This document shows positions 46,769-55,995 of a DNA stretch of 64,000 bases, in pieces. The notes beneath the pieces are model-generated. The model saw nothing but the letters and a program-made list of their open reading frames with translations, searched no databases and was not told the DNA's origin. The DNA is from Rhodococcus spongiicola (GTDB lineage Bacteria > Actinomycetota > Actinomycetes > Mycobacteriales > Mycobacteriaceae), in assembly GCF_004011835.1 (NCBI RefSeq), contig NZ_RKLN01000005.1, positions 186,001-250,000 on the forward strand. The letters run 5' to 3'. The position numbers were made by a program, and so were the translations under genes. Numbering within the stretch: the stretch's first letter is position 1; every line of letters begins with the position of its first letter.

Positions 46769-47482
46769 GTGGCACGTCGACCGACACCCCCTGGCAGCCC
46801 CCAGCCCACCGGCGTCGGCCACGTGATCGGCCTCGTCAAGGGTGCTGTCCCCCCGCTTCACCCCGCGGGCCTGCCCTTCGTGCTGGCCCCGCTCGCGGTC
46901 GCGGCACTCGGACGTAACCGCAAGTGGGTACGTCGCGCGGGACTCGCCTCAGCGGCCGCGTGTGCGGCATTCTTCCGCCATCCCCCCCGCGTGCCTCCGA
47001 AGCGCCCCGGCGTCGTCGTTGCTCCCGCCGACGGCGAGGTCGCGCTCGTCGACACCGCCGTACCGCCTGCCGAGCTCGGGCTGGGCGACCAGCCGCTGCC
47101 GCGGGTCAGCATCTTCCTGTCCGTGCTCGACGTCCACGTCCAACGTGTCCCCGTCGCCGGTGTCGTGAAGAAGGTCGTCCACCAACCCGGACAATTCCTG
47201 TCCGCCGACCTCGCGGACGCCAGCGAGGTCAACGAGCGCAACAGCATGCTCATCGAGACCGCCGACGGCCGCTATGTCGCCGCCGTGCAGATCGCCGGAC
47301 TGATCGCCCGCCGGATCGTGTGTGACGCGCAGGAGGGTGACGCCGTCGCCATCGGCGACACGTACGGCCTCATCCGCTTCGGCTCGCGCGTCGACACGTA
47401 CTTCCCCGTCGGCACTGCACTGCTCGTCGAGCGGGGCCAACGCACTGTGGGTGCCGAGACGGTCCTCGCACAGCTGCCGTGA
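46769..47482 (+). CDS. psd: Phosphatidylserine decarboxylase proenzyme
   Basis: A 237-aa short-type (archaetidylserine-like) decarboxylase that makes phosphatidylethanolamine. The self-cleavage site giving the pyruvoyl group is the GS in LIRFGSRVD (about residue 210), and the catalytic block is [19 protein letters not shown] hydrophobic N-terminal region ([11 protein letters not shown]) likely anchors it to the membrane. The GTG at 46769 follows a GAGGAG ribosome binding site. Its TGA overlaps the GTG of pssA, so the two steps of PE synthesis are co-translated. Order matches Rv0437c-Rv0436c. Confidence 0.94.
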   Translation: MARRPTPPGSPQPTGVGHVIGLVKGAVPPLHPAGLPFVLAPLAVAALGRNRKWVRRAGLASAAACAAFFRHPPRVPPKRPGVVVAPADGEVALVDTAVPPAELGLGDQPLPRVSIFLSVLDVHVQRVPVAGVVKKVVHQPGQFLSADLADASEVNERNSMLIETADGRYVAAVQIAGLIARRIVCDAQEGDAVAIGDTYGLIRFGSRVDTYFPVGTALLVERGQRTVGAETVLAQLP

Positions 47483-48321
47483 GACCACCCCGCCCCAGTC
47501 GGCAGCACGCAGTCCGATTGCTGCCCAGCATCATCACGGTCCTCGCGCTGTGCGGCGGGCTGTCTGCCGTCAAGTTCGCGCTCGACGGCGAACTCGGCAC
47601 TGCCCTGGCGATGGTCGGTGCCGCCGCCGTCCTCGACTCGCTCGACGGCCGGCTCGCGCGCATGCTCGACGCGACCAGCAAGATGGGTGCCGAACTCGAT
47701 TCCCTCTCCGATGCCATCTCGTTCGGTGTCGCACCCGCCCTCGTGCTGTACGTGACCCTTCTCGACAGCAGCAGCTACGGCTGGATCGTCGCGCTGCTGT
47801 ATGCGGTGAGCATCGTGCTCCGGCTCGCGCGATTCAACACCCTGCTCGACGACGACAGCGTGCCCGGCTACGCGAAGGACTTCTTCGTGGGCGTGCCCGC
47901 CCCTGCTGGGGGACTCGTCGCGCTGGCCCCGATCGCCGCCTACAGCCAGTGGGGCGAGGGCTGGTGGTCGTCGACGGGCGTGGTCATGGTGTGGACCCTG
48001 CTGTCCGCGACGCTGATCGTCAGCCGCATCCCCACACTCGCGATGAAGACCGTGTCGGTTCCGCCGCGAATGGCCGCCGGGCTGCTCGCCCTGGTCGCCC
48101 TCGCCGCCGCAGCGTTGGTCACCTACCCGTACGTACTGCTGCTGGTGCTCGTGTTCGTCTACCTCGCACACATCCCGTTCGCGGTCCGCTCGCAGCGCTG
48201 GGTCGCCGCACGCCCCGAGACCTGGGACATCAAGCCTTCCGAGCGGCGCGCGATACGCCGCTCCCCCAATGGCAGCCACAGATCCTCGGCGACGCGGCTG
48301 GGCCTGCGCCGGCCGAGGTAG
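47479..48321 (+). CDS. pssA: CDP-diacylglycerol-serine O-phosphatidyltransferase
   Basis: A 280-aa membrane enzyme that makes phosphatidylserine from CDP-diacylglycerol and serine. The CDP-alcohol phosphotransferase motif D-x2-D-G-x2-A-R-x8-G-x3-D-x3-D is complete (starting DSLDGRLAR). About seven hydrophobic segments follow, and a basic C-terminal tail ends RLGLRRPR. It overlaps psd by 4 bp (GTGA). The product is the substrate of Psd. Confidence 0.94.
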   Translation: MRPPRPSRQHAVRLLPSIITVLALCGGLSAVKFALDGELGTALAMVGAAAVLDSLDGRLARMLDATSKMGAELDSLSDAISFGVAPALVLYVTLLDSSSYGWIVALLYAVSIVLRLARFNTLLDDDSVPGYAKDFFVGVPAPAGGLVALAPIAAYSQWGEGWWSSTGVVMVWTLLSATLIVSRIPTLAMKTVSVPPRMAAGLLALVALAAAALVTYPYVLLLVLVFVYLAHIPFAVRSQRWVAARPETWDIKPSERRAIRRSPNGSHRSSATRLGLRRPR

Positions 48322-48362
48322 GGTCGCCGGACCGAATCCGGTGCCGCACTAGGCTGGCGAGT

Positions 48363-50561
48363 GTGACCTCGCCCGAACTGACGCTCACCGTCCGGCTCAA
48401 CACCTCTGCCGCGGACGCCCGCCGTGGTGTCGTGCGCCTGCACCCCGAGGTGCTCGCCGCGCTCGGTCTGAGGGAATGGGACGCGATCGCGCTGATCGGC
48501 GCCCGCCGAACAGCCGCGGTCGCCGGACTCGCACCCGCCGGCACCCCTACCGGCACAGCGCTGCTCGACGACGTCACTCTCTCCAACTCCGGGTTGCGCG
48601 AGGACTCTGCGGTCGTCGTCGCACCCGTCACCGTGTACGGCGCACGCGCGGTCACCGTGAGCGGCTCGGCAATGGCGCGGCAGGCCATCTCGGACACGAC
48701 GCTGCGGCAAGCACTGCTCGGCAAGGTGCTCACAGTGGGTGATGCGGTGTCGTTGCTGCCCCGCGACCTCGGGCCGGGCACCAGTACCGCGCCGGCAACC
48801 CAGGCGCTGTCTCGGACCTTCGGTGTCACTTGGACATCGGAGTTGCTGACCGTCACCGGCGTCGACCCGTCGAGCGGTCCGGTGAGTGTGCAACCGAACT
48901 CAGCAGTGAGCTGGGGATCGGAGGTGACCGGCTCCCGTCCGGCACCGTCGGCGGCCGCGGCTTCAGCATCGTCGGAGCTCGCGCAGGTGGGGACCGAGCC
49001 TCGAACGACCGACGTCGTCCCGGTCGAGGACCTCGTCGGTGCCCACTTCCAGGCCGCAAAGCTATCCGAGTGGCTCACCCTCGCCCTCGACGAACCCGAA
49101 CTGCTGCAGAAACTCGGTGCTTCACCGCATCTCGGTGTTCTCGTCACCGGACCTGCGGGGGTCGGCAAGTCGATGCTGGCGCGGTCGGTCCTGGCGAATC
49201 GTCGAGTCGTCGAACTCGACGGCCCGGGTGTCGGCGCGTCCGAAGCACAGTCGCGGCTCGAGCGCGTGACCGCGGCCGTCGACGCGGTGCGCTCCGGCGG
49301 GGTGCTGCTCGTCACCGACATCGACGCACTGCTGCCCGCGGCGCGTGAACCCGTCTCGACGCTCGTCCTCGACCAACTGCGCCGTGCGGTGGACACCGCG
49401 TCGGTGGCGCTCGTCGCAACCACCGCGCACCCCGAGTCGCTGGACGACCGATTGCGCTCACAGGATCTGTGCGACCGAGAGCTCTCGCTGCCGCTGCCGG
49501 ACAGCACCGGCCGCCGACAACTGCTCGAGCTGCTCCTCCGCAAGGTACCCACCAGCGATCTCGACCTCACCGAGATTTCCTCACGCACGCCTGGATTCGT
49601 AGTCGCCGACCTCGCGGCCCTGTGCCGCGAAGCCGCGCTGAGGGCCGCGTCGCGCGCCAACGACACCAAGCAGGAGCCGAACCTGACACAGCAGGACCTA
49701 CTCGGAGCCCTGGAGGTGATCCGCCCGCTGTCACGTTCGGGCACGGAGGAACTCGCGATCGGCACAGTCACCCTGGACGACGTCGGCGACATGGTCGAGA
49801 CCAAGCAGGCGCTCACCGAAGCAGTTCTGTGGCCCCTGCAGCACCCGGACTCCTTCGCACGCCTGGGCGTCGATCCGCCGCGCGGTGTCCTGCTGTACGG
49901 CCCCCCCGGCTGCGGCAAGACCTATCTCGTTCGCGCCCTGGCCAGTTCTGGACAGCTGAGCGTCCATGCCGTCAAGGGCGCCGAGCTGATGGACAAATGG
50001 GTAGGCGCGTCGGAGAAGGCGGTGCGCGAACTTTTCCAACGGGCCCGAGACTCGGCGCCGTCGCTCATCTTCCTCGACGAGATCGACGCGCTCGCCCCGC
50101 GCCGGGGACAGAGTTCCGACTCAGGCGTCTCCGACCGGGTCGTCGCCGCACTGCTCACCGAACTCGACGGGGTCGAACCCCTTCGCGATGTCGTCGTGCT
50201 CGGCGCCACCAACCGACCTGACCTGGTCGACCCCGCCCTGTTGCGACCCGGACGCCTCGAGCGCCTCGTGTTCGTGCCACCGCCGAACGCGGATGCGCGC
50301 ACGGAGATCCTGCGGACGTCGGGCAGGTCGGTGCCGCTCGCCGCCGACGTGGACATCGAAGCCCTTGCGCAGGACCTCGAGGGCTACTCGGCCGCGGACT
50401 GCGCGGCACTGCTACGAGAGGCGGCGCTCGCAGCGATGCGACGCAGCGTCGACGCCGCCGATGTCACTGCGGACGACGTCGCCGCGGCGCGCGAGAAGGT
50501 GCGAGCATCACTGGACCCGGAGCAGGTGGCACACCTGAAGGCCTATGCCGAAAGCCGGTGA
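48363..50561 (+). CDS. CDC48/p97-like AAA+ ATPase with two AAA domains
   Basis: A 732-aa homologue of Rv0435c. Residues about 1-180 form a CDC48-type N-domain (RGVVRLHPEVLAALGLREWD). The first AAA domain has an intact Walker A (VTGPAGVGKSMLARS), but the Walker B segment reads LLVTDIDALLP instead of a canonical D-E-I-D, so D1 is probably weak or inactive in hydrolysis. The second AAA domain is canonical: LLYGPPGCGKTYLVRAL, SLIFLDEIDALAPRRG and LLRPGRLERLVF. It probably unfolds or remodels proteins in the cytosol. The GTG at 48363 lies 7 nt after TAGGCT, as in leaderless transcripts. Confidence 0.9.
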   Translation: MTSPELTLTVRLNTSAADARRGVVRLHPEVLAALGLREWDAIALIGARRTAAVAGLAPAGTPTGTALLDDVTLSNSGLREDSAVVVAPVTVYGARAVTVSGSAMARQAISDTTLRQALLGKVLTVGDAVSLLPRDLGPGTSTAPATQALSRTFGVTWTSELLTVTGVDPSSGPVSVQPNSAVSWGSEVTGSRPAPSAAAASASSELAQVGTEPRTTDVVPVEDLVGAHFQAAKLSEWLTLALDEPELLQKLGASPHLGVLVTGPAGVGKSMLARSVLANRRVVELDGPGVGASEAQSRLERVTAAVDAVRSGGVLLVTDIDALLPAAREPVSTLVLDQLRRAVDTASVALVATTAHPESLDDRLRSQDLCDRELSLPLPDSTGRRQLLELLLRKVPTSDLDLTEISSRTPGFVVADLAALCREAALRAASRANDTKQEPNLTQQDLLGALEVIRPLSRSGTEELAIGTVTLDDVGDMVETKQALTEAVLWPLQHPDSFARLGVDPPRGVLLYGPPGCGKTYLVRALASSGQLSVHAVKGAELMDKWVGASEKAVRELFQRARDSAPSLIFLDEIDALAPRRGQSSDSGVSDRVVAALLTELDGVEPLRDVVVLGATNRPDLVDPALLRPGRLERLVFVPPPNADARTEILRTSGRSVPLAADVDIEALAQDLEGYSAADCAALLREAALAAMRRSVDAADVTADDVAAAREKVRASLDPEQVAHLKAYAESR

Positions 50562-50582
50562 GCGGCAGGTAGCGTCGGGGTG

Positions 50583-51917
50583 ATGACCTTGAACGTCCGC
50601 TCGTCCCTGTCCGGCGTGGCTGTTTTGTTCGCTGGGATCCTGGGGACGTTCGTGCTCATCAGCCCACCCCAGTCGGGCTCGATGTTCACCGCAACCGCAC
50701 GCCAGTTGGAGGCTTGGAACCGTACCCTGCCCACGGGTGTCGCGGTCGCGTGTGTGCTCGCCGTACTCACGTACGCCGCGATCCAGCGTGCGGCGTCGGT
50801 GCGCCCGGCGTGGATCACGGCGGTCGTCACGACGGCCGTGTTGATCGCAGCCCGCCTGATGGTGTCCGGCGTGAGCGATCTCGACCAGCTGACGCTGCTG
50901 TACTACACGAAGTGCGTGGCCGGGGGTGTCCTGCTGGGTGCGGCGGTGGCGGCCGCGTGGTCACGCACGCTGCCCCGGCTCCTCCTGGCCGGTGCCGTCG
51001 TGTCGACGTTCGTCGTCGCCCACACCGCACACGCCGCCTGGTCGCCGAGCACGTCGGTGCTCGGAGAGCCGTTCTGGTGGATGCTCTTGCCCGCCCTGGC
51101 CCTCGCCGCAGTGTGCGCGGTGATCGATACCGAGGAACCCGCACGCACCGACGGCACGGTCGTGCGCGAAGTGATCGCGGCCGTCGTGACGCTGGCGCTC
51201 GCGCATCGACTGCTCGGTGAGTGGATCGATGGCCAGAGCGGATCTCGGTTCCGGCTTTGGGTCGTCGCCGGCCTGTGTCTCGTACTCGTCGTCGCGCTCA
51301 CCGAGTTCTGGGCCCGGCGCCTCGAGTCACAGTTCCTGCTTGCGGCCACAGCCGTTGCGGCTGTGGCGCCGTTCGCCACGACAGCGCTCGCATGGGGCCA
51401 TCTTCGGCTGACCCCGTGGGTGCCGGTCACGGTCGGGGTCGCCACGGTGGCGGTCGGCGTGACGGTCGGGCTGTGGCGACCGTTGCCCCTGGCCGGTCTT
51501 GCCACGCTCGCCCTGATCCCCCTGGTCACCGCGATCGATCCCACGCCCCCCAACAGCCAGGCGTGGTTCCTCGCGGAACTCGCGGTCCTCGGCGTGGGAA
51601 TCGGGCTGGCGCTCGGCGCGACCCTGCCCGACAGCGGAGCCCCCGCCGCGCTCGGACTGGTGGTGCCGCTGCTGTCACTGGTGTTCGCAACCGTCGTCGG
51701 CGCCACGACCACGTTCGAGACCACCGGATACGCACCGATCGTCAACGCCGAGTGGCCGCACCGCGACGGCGATGTCGTCTCGATCCTCGAGACCGATCTG
51801 TTGACGTCCAGCATCACCTTCGACCGCGGTGCGGCCATCGCGCTGCTGCTCGTCGTCGTGTTCTGCGCGATTGCGATTCGCGGATTACGGGCCCGTCCCG
51901 TCCCGCGTGCGGACTGA
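50583..51917 (+). CDS. Polytopic membrane protein of unknown function
   Basis: A 444-aa integral membrane protein with about twelve hydrophobic segments and short loops. It ends in a basic Arg/Pro tail (RGLRARPVPRAD). I do not recognise a named family. The overall look is of an uncharacterised actinobacterial membrane protein rather than a known transporter, with no charged pore motif evident. A TAGCGT box lies exactly 7 nt before the ATG at 50583, so this start is favoured over the GTG 3 nt upstream. It follows the AAA ATPase gene closely (21 bp). Confidence 0.7.
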   Translation: MTLNVRSSLSGVAVLFAGILGTFVLISPPQSGSMFTATARQLEAWNRTLPTGVAVACVLAVLTYAAIQRAASVRPAWITAVVTTAVLIAARLMVSGVSDLDQLTLLYYTKCVAGGVLLGAAVAAAWSRTLPRLLLAGAVVSTFVVAHTAHAAWSPSTSVLGEPFWWMLLPALALAAVCAVIDTEEPARTDGTVVREVIAAVVTLALAHRLLGEWIDGQSGSRFRLWVVAGLCLVLVVALTEFWARRLESQFLLAATAVAAVAPFATTALAWGHLRLTPWVPVTVGVATVAVGVTVGLWRPLPLAGLATLALIPLVTAIDPTPPNSQAWFLAELAVLGVGIGLALGATLPDSGAPAALGLVVPLLSLVFATVVGATTTFETTGYAPIVNAEWPHRDGDVVSILETDLLTSSITFDRGAAIALLLVVVFCAIAIRGLRARPVPRAD

Positions 51918-51961
51918 CGCTTCGCCGGCAATCGTGCACAGCGGGGACCAAAATCTGTCCG

Positions 51962-52384
51962 TCAGTCGACGAGATCCAACTCTTTCAGTTTTGCGAAGAC
52001 GAGCCGCGAACCGGGCGCAGTCTCGGACATCGCGGTGTACTCGGCTTCGGTGAAGTAGCGGATCTCGGCGATTTCGCCTGTCGCCTGAGGTTCATCGACG
52101 AGCTCGGCGATGAAGCACGTCATGTGCAGCCGGACGCCGTGACCGTGTCCGAATGCCGGGGCTTCGAAGACTCCCAACTCACGGAGGGTGCCGGGCGCGA
52201 TGTCGGTGTCGAGTTCCTCGCGAATCTCCCGGTGCAGTGCCTGCTCGGGGGTCTCGCCGGGATCGATCTTTCCCCCTGCCATGTAGAACGCGGTCTTGCC
52301 GGCCGACCGGGCCTGCAGCATGCGGCGGTCACGGATGTGGGCGAGCGCGGCGGTACGGATCGGGGTGAGCTTGTCGTCGAACAC
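51962..52384 (-). CDS. NUDIX hydrolase
   Basis: A 140-aa single-domain NUDIX hydrolase. The Nudix box is complete: GGKIDPGETPEQALHREIRE followed by ELDTDI, matching G-x5-E-x7-R-E-U-x-E-E-x-G-U except for Asp in place of the final Gly. It hydrolyses nucleoside diphosphate derivatives, and the particular substrate is unknown. It is divergent from the mrp operon by about 200 bp and convergent with the membrane protein gene. Confidence 0.88.
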   Translation of the reverse strand: MFDDKLTPIRTAALAHIRDRRMLQARSAGKTAFYMAGGKIDPGETPEQALHREIREELDTDIAPGTLRELGVFEAPAFGHGHGVRLHMTCFIAELVDEPQATGEIAEIRYFTEAEYTAMSETAPGSRLVFAKLKELDLVD

Positions 52385-52582
52385 CCGTCGAAAAGTACTC
52401 GGGTTCCGCGCTCCTCGCCGACCCGGCCGACGCGTGTCCGATTTCCTTGTTGAAAGGCTTGTCCCAGTCCGCTCAGTAAGATGGCCTCGTAGCCCACTCT
52501 GCTAGCTAAGCGAACGGTCTACTCGACTATCGGCTAACGCTGATTCGTCACCCCGCCGCCCGACGACCCGACGGAGTGTCAT

Positions 52583-55417
52583 TTGCTTGTCGTATTGATC
52601 GCTCACGCAGTAGCGGCTGTTTTGGCTCCGCTCGTCGTGCGGTCGATGGGGCGCAATGGGTTCTTTCTGCTCGCACTGGTACCGCTGGGAAGCCTCGGCT
52701 GGGTGCTCGCGAACTGGGGGCAGGAACGCGAACTGCACATCCAGTGGGCACCCGGCCTGTCGATGGACATCGACATGCGGTTCGACTCGCTCGCCGCGAT
52801 CATGTCCGTCCTGGTCCTCGGCGTCGGAACTCTGATCCTGATCTACTGCGGTCGCTACTTCACCAACGACGAACGCCGGCTCGGCATCTTCGCCGCCGAG
52901 ATGGTCGCGTTCGCGGGCGCCATGTTCGGTCTCGTGACCAGCGACAACATGATCATCCTCTACACGTTCTGGGAACTGACGACGGTCCTGTCGTTCCTGC
53001 TGGTGGGTCACTACGCCGAACGAGCGACCAGCCGCCGCGCCGCCACGCAAGCACTGCTGGTGACCACCGCTGGTGGCCTCGCGATGCTGGTCGGCATCCT
53101 CATGCTCGGGCAGTCGGTGGGCAGCTACAACCTCTCCGACGTTGTTGCGAACCCGCCGAGCGGTTGGCTCGCGAGCGTCGCGCTGGTACTGGTGCTGATC
53201 GGTGCACTGTCGAAGTCCGCGATTGTGCCGTTGCACTTCTGGCTTCCGGGTGCAATGGCCGCGCCCACCCCGGTCAGCGGCTATCTGCACGCGGCTGCGA
53301 TGGTCAAGGCCGGCATCTATCTCGTTGCGCGGCTGGCGCCCGGGTTCTCGGATTCGACACCGTGGCGGGTCACCATCATCACGCTGGGCCTTGCGTCGAT
53401 GCTGCTCGCCGGCTGGCGTGCGCTGCGTTCGTTCGACCTGAAACTGGTGCTCGCGTTCGGCACCGTGAGCCAACTCGGGTTCATGATGGTGCTCGTCGGT
53501 CTCGGATCCCGCGACGCGGCCCTCGCAGGAATGACGATGATCATCGCGCACGGACTCTTCAAGGCCGCGCTGTTCATGGTGGTCGGCATCATCGACCACA
53601 GCACAGGCACCCGCGACATACGCAAACTCGCCCACCTGGGCGCGAAGGCTCCGTGGCTGGCCGCCATCGCCACGCTTGCGGCGGCGTCGATGGCCGGGCT
53701 GCCGCCCTTCCTCGGGTTCGTCGGCAAGGAGGCCGCACTCGAATCCATCCTCGAGGCGAACGTGCTCGAGCCGTGGGAACAGACCGTGACCGCCGCCGCG
53801 ATCACACTCGGATCGATCCTCACCGTCGCATACAGCATCCGGTTCGTGTGGGGTGCGTTCGGCCGCAAACGGTTACGGCAGCCGAGCCCTGCGGTCACGG
53901 GCATGCACGCCCCGGGCGCACTGCTGCTGGCCCCGTCCGCGGTCCTTGCAGTTGCCGGTCTGCTCGCCGGCCCGCTGTCACCGCAGCTCGAGAAGCTACT
54001 GACGCCGTACTCGACGACGCTGCCCGCCGGCCCGCACGCCGACTACCACCTGGGTCTGTGGCACGGAATCACCACTCCGCTGCTGCTCACCGTCACGATC
54101 GTCCTTCTCGGTACGGTGCTGTTCGTGGCCCATCGCTGGGCCGTGGCCCGCCTACAGTTCAAGAACCCGCCGCTCGGCAACGCCGACCGCGCGTACGACG
54201 CCACACTGCGGGGGATGGACGCGCTGTCGATGCGCCTCACCGGCTTCACCCAGCGCGGCTCGCTGCCGCTCACGCAGTCGACGATCCTCGCGACGTTGAT
54301 GCTGTTGCCCATGATCGTGCTGGCGCTGTACACCGACGCCTGGGCCGAGTTCCGACTGTGGGATTCGCCGCTGCAGTTCACTGTCGGCCTCGGGATGATC
54401 GGGGCCGCCCTGGCCACGACGGTGATGCGCAACCGCCTGGCCGCGGTGATCCTCGTGGGACTCACCGGCTACGGCTGCGGGGTCCTGTTCGCGCTGCACG
54501 GGGCGCCCGACCTGGCACTGACCCAGTTCCTCGTCGAGACGCTGACCTTGGTGATCTTCGTTTTGGTGCTTCGCAAACTGCCCGCCGAGGTCGACGAGCG
54601 TCAGTCCGTCGGCTTCAAAGTTCCCCGCGCACTCCTGGCGATCGGCGTCGGTACCGCGGTCACCATCCTCGCCGCGTACGCGGTGAACGCCCGCAACACG
54701 GTGCCGATCCACTACCAGTTGCCGGAGGCGGCATACGTACTCGGGGACGGCCGCAACGTGGTCAACGTGCTCCTCGTCGACATCCGCGCGTGGGACACCT
54801 TCGGCGAGATCTCGGTGTTGCTGGTCGCAGCCACCGGTGTCGCGAGCCTCGTGTTCCGGAGCCGCCGCTTCGGGACCGCGCCTCGTGTGGCCGACGCCCC
54901 CACCGTCGTGCTCGACGCGGCTTCGTCGAGTTCGGAGCGGACCTGGCTGCGTGGCGGCGACCTGATCGACCCGCGACACCGGTCGCTGGTGCTCGAGGTG
55001 ACCACCCGGCTGATCTTCCCGACGATGATGGTTCTGTCCGTCTACTTCTTCTTCTCCGGCCACAACGCACCCGGTGGCGGCTTCGCCGGCGGGCTCACCG
55101 CCGGGCTTGCATTGGTCCTGCGATATCTCGCCGGCGGCCGGTACGAACTCGGCGAGACCGTCCCGATCGACGCGGGCAAGATCCTCGGCCTCGGCCTCGG
55201 CCTCGCCGCCGGCACTGCGGCGGCCTCGCTGTTCCTCGGCGCCCCGCCGCTGTCGTCGGCCGTGTTCGAGGTGACGCTGCCGCTGCTCGGCGACATCAAA
55301 CTCGTCACCGCGCTCTTCTTCGACCTAGGGGTGTACCTGATCGTGGTGGGCCTGGTGCTCGACGTGCTCCGAAGCCTCGGTGCCCGACTCGACGCACGGG
55401 AGGAGGTGAACGCGTGA
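52583..55417 (+). CDS. mrpA: Mrp Na+/H+ antiporter subunit A (fused with the MrpB domain)
   Basis: A 944-aa membrane protein, the largest subunit of the multi-subunit Na+(K+)/H+ antiporter related to complex I. The N-terminal NuoL-like part has the proton-channel motifs (LKSAIVPLHFWLPGAMAAPT region, GTRDIRKLAHLG). After about residue 790 the protein continues into an MrpB-like domain (VYFFFSGHNAPGGGFAGGL), so no separate mrpB exists. The start is a TTG at 52583 with GGAG about 6 nt upstream. It is the first of six genes that all overlap by 4 bp. Confidence 0.93.
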   Translation: MLVVLIAHAVAAVLAPLVVRSMGRNGFFLLALVPLGSLGWVLANWGQERELHIQWAPGLSMDIDMRFDSLAAIMSVLVLGVGTLILIYCGRYFTNDERRLGIFAAEMVAFAGAMFGLVTSDNMIILYTFWELTTVLSFLLVGHYAERATSRRAATQALLVTTAGGLAMLVGILMLGQSVGSYNLSDVVANPPSGWLASVALVLVLIGALSKSAIVPLHFWLPGAMAAPTPVSGYLHAAAMVKAGIYLVARLAPGFSDSTPWRVTIITLGLASMLLAGWRALRSFDLKLVLAFGTVSQLGFMMVLVGLGSRDAALAGMTMIIAHGLFKAALFMVVGIIDHSTGTRDIRKLAHLGAKAPWLAAIATLAAASMAGLPPFLGFVGKEAALESILEANVLEPWEQTVTAAAITLGSILTVAYSIRFVWGAFGRKRLRQPSPAVTGMHAPGALLLAPSAVLAVAGLLAGPLSPQLEKLLTPYSTTLPAGPHADYHLGLWHGITTPLLLTVTIVLLGTVLFVAHRWAVARLQFKNPPLGNADRAYDATLRGMDALSMRLTGFTQRGSLPLTQSTILATLMLLPMIVLALYTDAWAEFRLWDSPLQFTVGLGMIGAALATTVMRNRLAAVILVGLTGYGCGVLFALHGAPDLALTQFLVETLTLVIFVLVLRKLPAEVDERQSVGFKVPRALLAIGVGTAVTILAAYAVNARNTVPIHYQLPEAAYVLGDGRNVVNVLLVDIRAWDTFGEISVLLVAATGVASLVFRSRRFGTAPRVADAPTVVLDAASSSSERTWLRGGDLIDPRHRSLVLEVTTRLIFPTMMVLSVYFFFSGHNAPGGGFAGGLTAGLALVLRYLAGGRYELGETVPIDAGKILGLGLGLAAGTAAASLFLGAPPLSSAVFEVTLPLLGDIKLVTALFFDLGVYLIVVGLVLDVLRSLGARLDAREEVNA

Positions 55418-55995
55418 GTGCCGATCTCGCTTCGTTGATCCTCATCGGCGCGCTCACCGCCGCGGGCGTGTACCTGCTGGTCGAACGCAGCATCACCCGA
55501 ATGCTGCTGGGCATACTGCTGATCAGCAACGCCGTGAATCTGCTGATCCTCACCGCCGGCGGTCGCGCGGGCAACCCCCCGATCGTGGGCCGCGAACCCT
55601 TCCGCGAGGAGATGGCGGATCCACTCGCACAGGCAATGATCCTGACCGCGATCGTCATCACCATGGGTATCGCCGCGTTCGTGCTCGCACTCGCATACCG
55701 GGCCTTCAAGATCAACACCATGGACCGCCTCGAGGACGACACCGAGGACACCAAGGTTTTCAAACGGCGCAGCCCCGCCGAGGCTCCCGATCGCGACCGC
55801 TCCGACGACCCATTGACCGGCGCCCCGAGCAAGAGCGGCGACGCCTTCGACGCCGCGGGCAATCCGATCCCCGTCGACCTCCTGGAGGATCCCGAGGACT
55901 ACCAGTCCTACCAGAATCTTCACGGAGACGAAGACGAGGAAGACGAAAGGGAATCCGGCGGTATGGGATCCGGGGTACCGAGGGGACGACGATGA
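55414..55995 (+). CDS. mrpC: Mrp antiporter subunit C (NuoK-like) with a long acidic tail
   Basis: A 193-aa protein. Residues 1-110 form the NuoK-like three-helix unit (GVYLLVERSITRMLLGILLI, SNAVNLLILTAGG, QAMILTAIVITMGIAAFVLA). The remaining 80 residues are an unusual charged, acidic cytosolic tail (DGDEDEEDERES-type) absent from the usual ~115-aa MrpC. It overlaps mrpA (GTGA) and mrpD (ATGA). The tail might regulate the complex or bind partners. Confidence 0.92.
   Translation: MSADLASLILIGALTAAGVYLLVERSITRMLLGILLISNAVNLLILTAGGRAGNPPIVGREPFREEMADPLAQAMILTAIVITMGIAAFVLALAYRAFKINTMDRLEDDTEDTKVFKRRSPAEAPDRDRSDDPLTGAPSKSGDAFDAAGNPIPVDLLEDPEDYQSYQNLHGDEDEEDERESGGMGSGVPRGRR

Noticed and set aside
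47322-48362. A 347-codon N-terminal extension of the AAA ATPase frame
   Set aside because: It lies over psd and pssA in another frame. The real start at 48363 has a -10 box 7 nt upstream and begins the CDC48 N-domain.
52576-55995. A 1139-codon Arg/Pro-rich frame over mrpA
   Set aside because: Only the final part, from the GTG at 55414, is genuine (mrpC). The upstream part is a high-GC shadow of mrpA.
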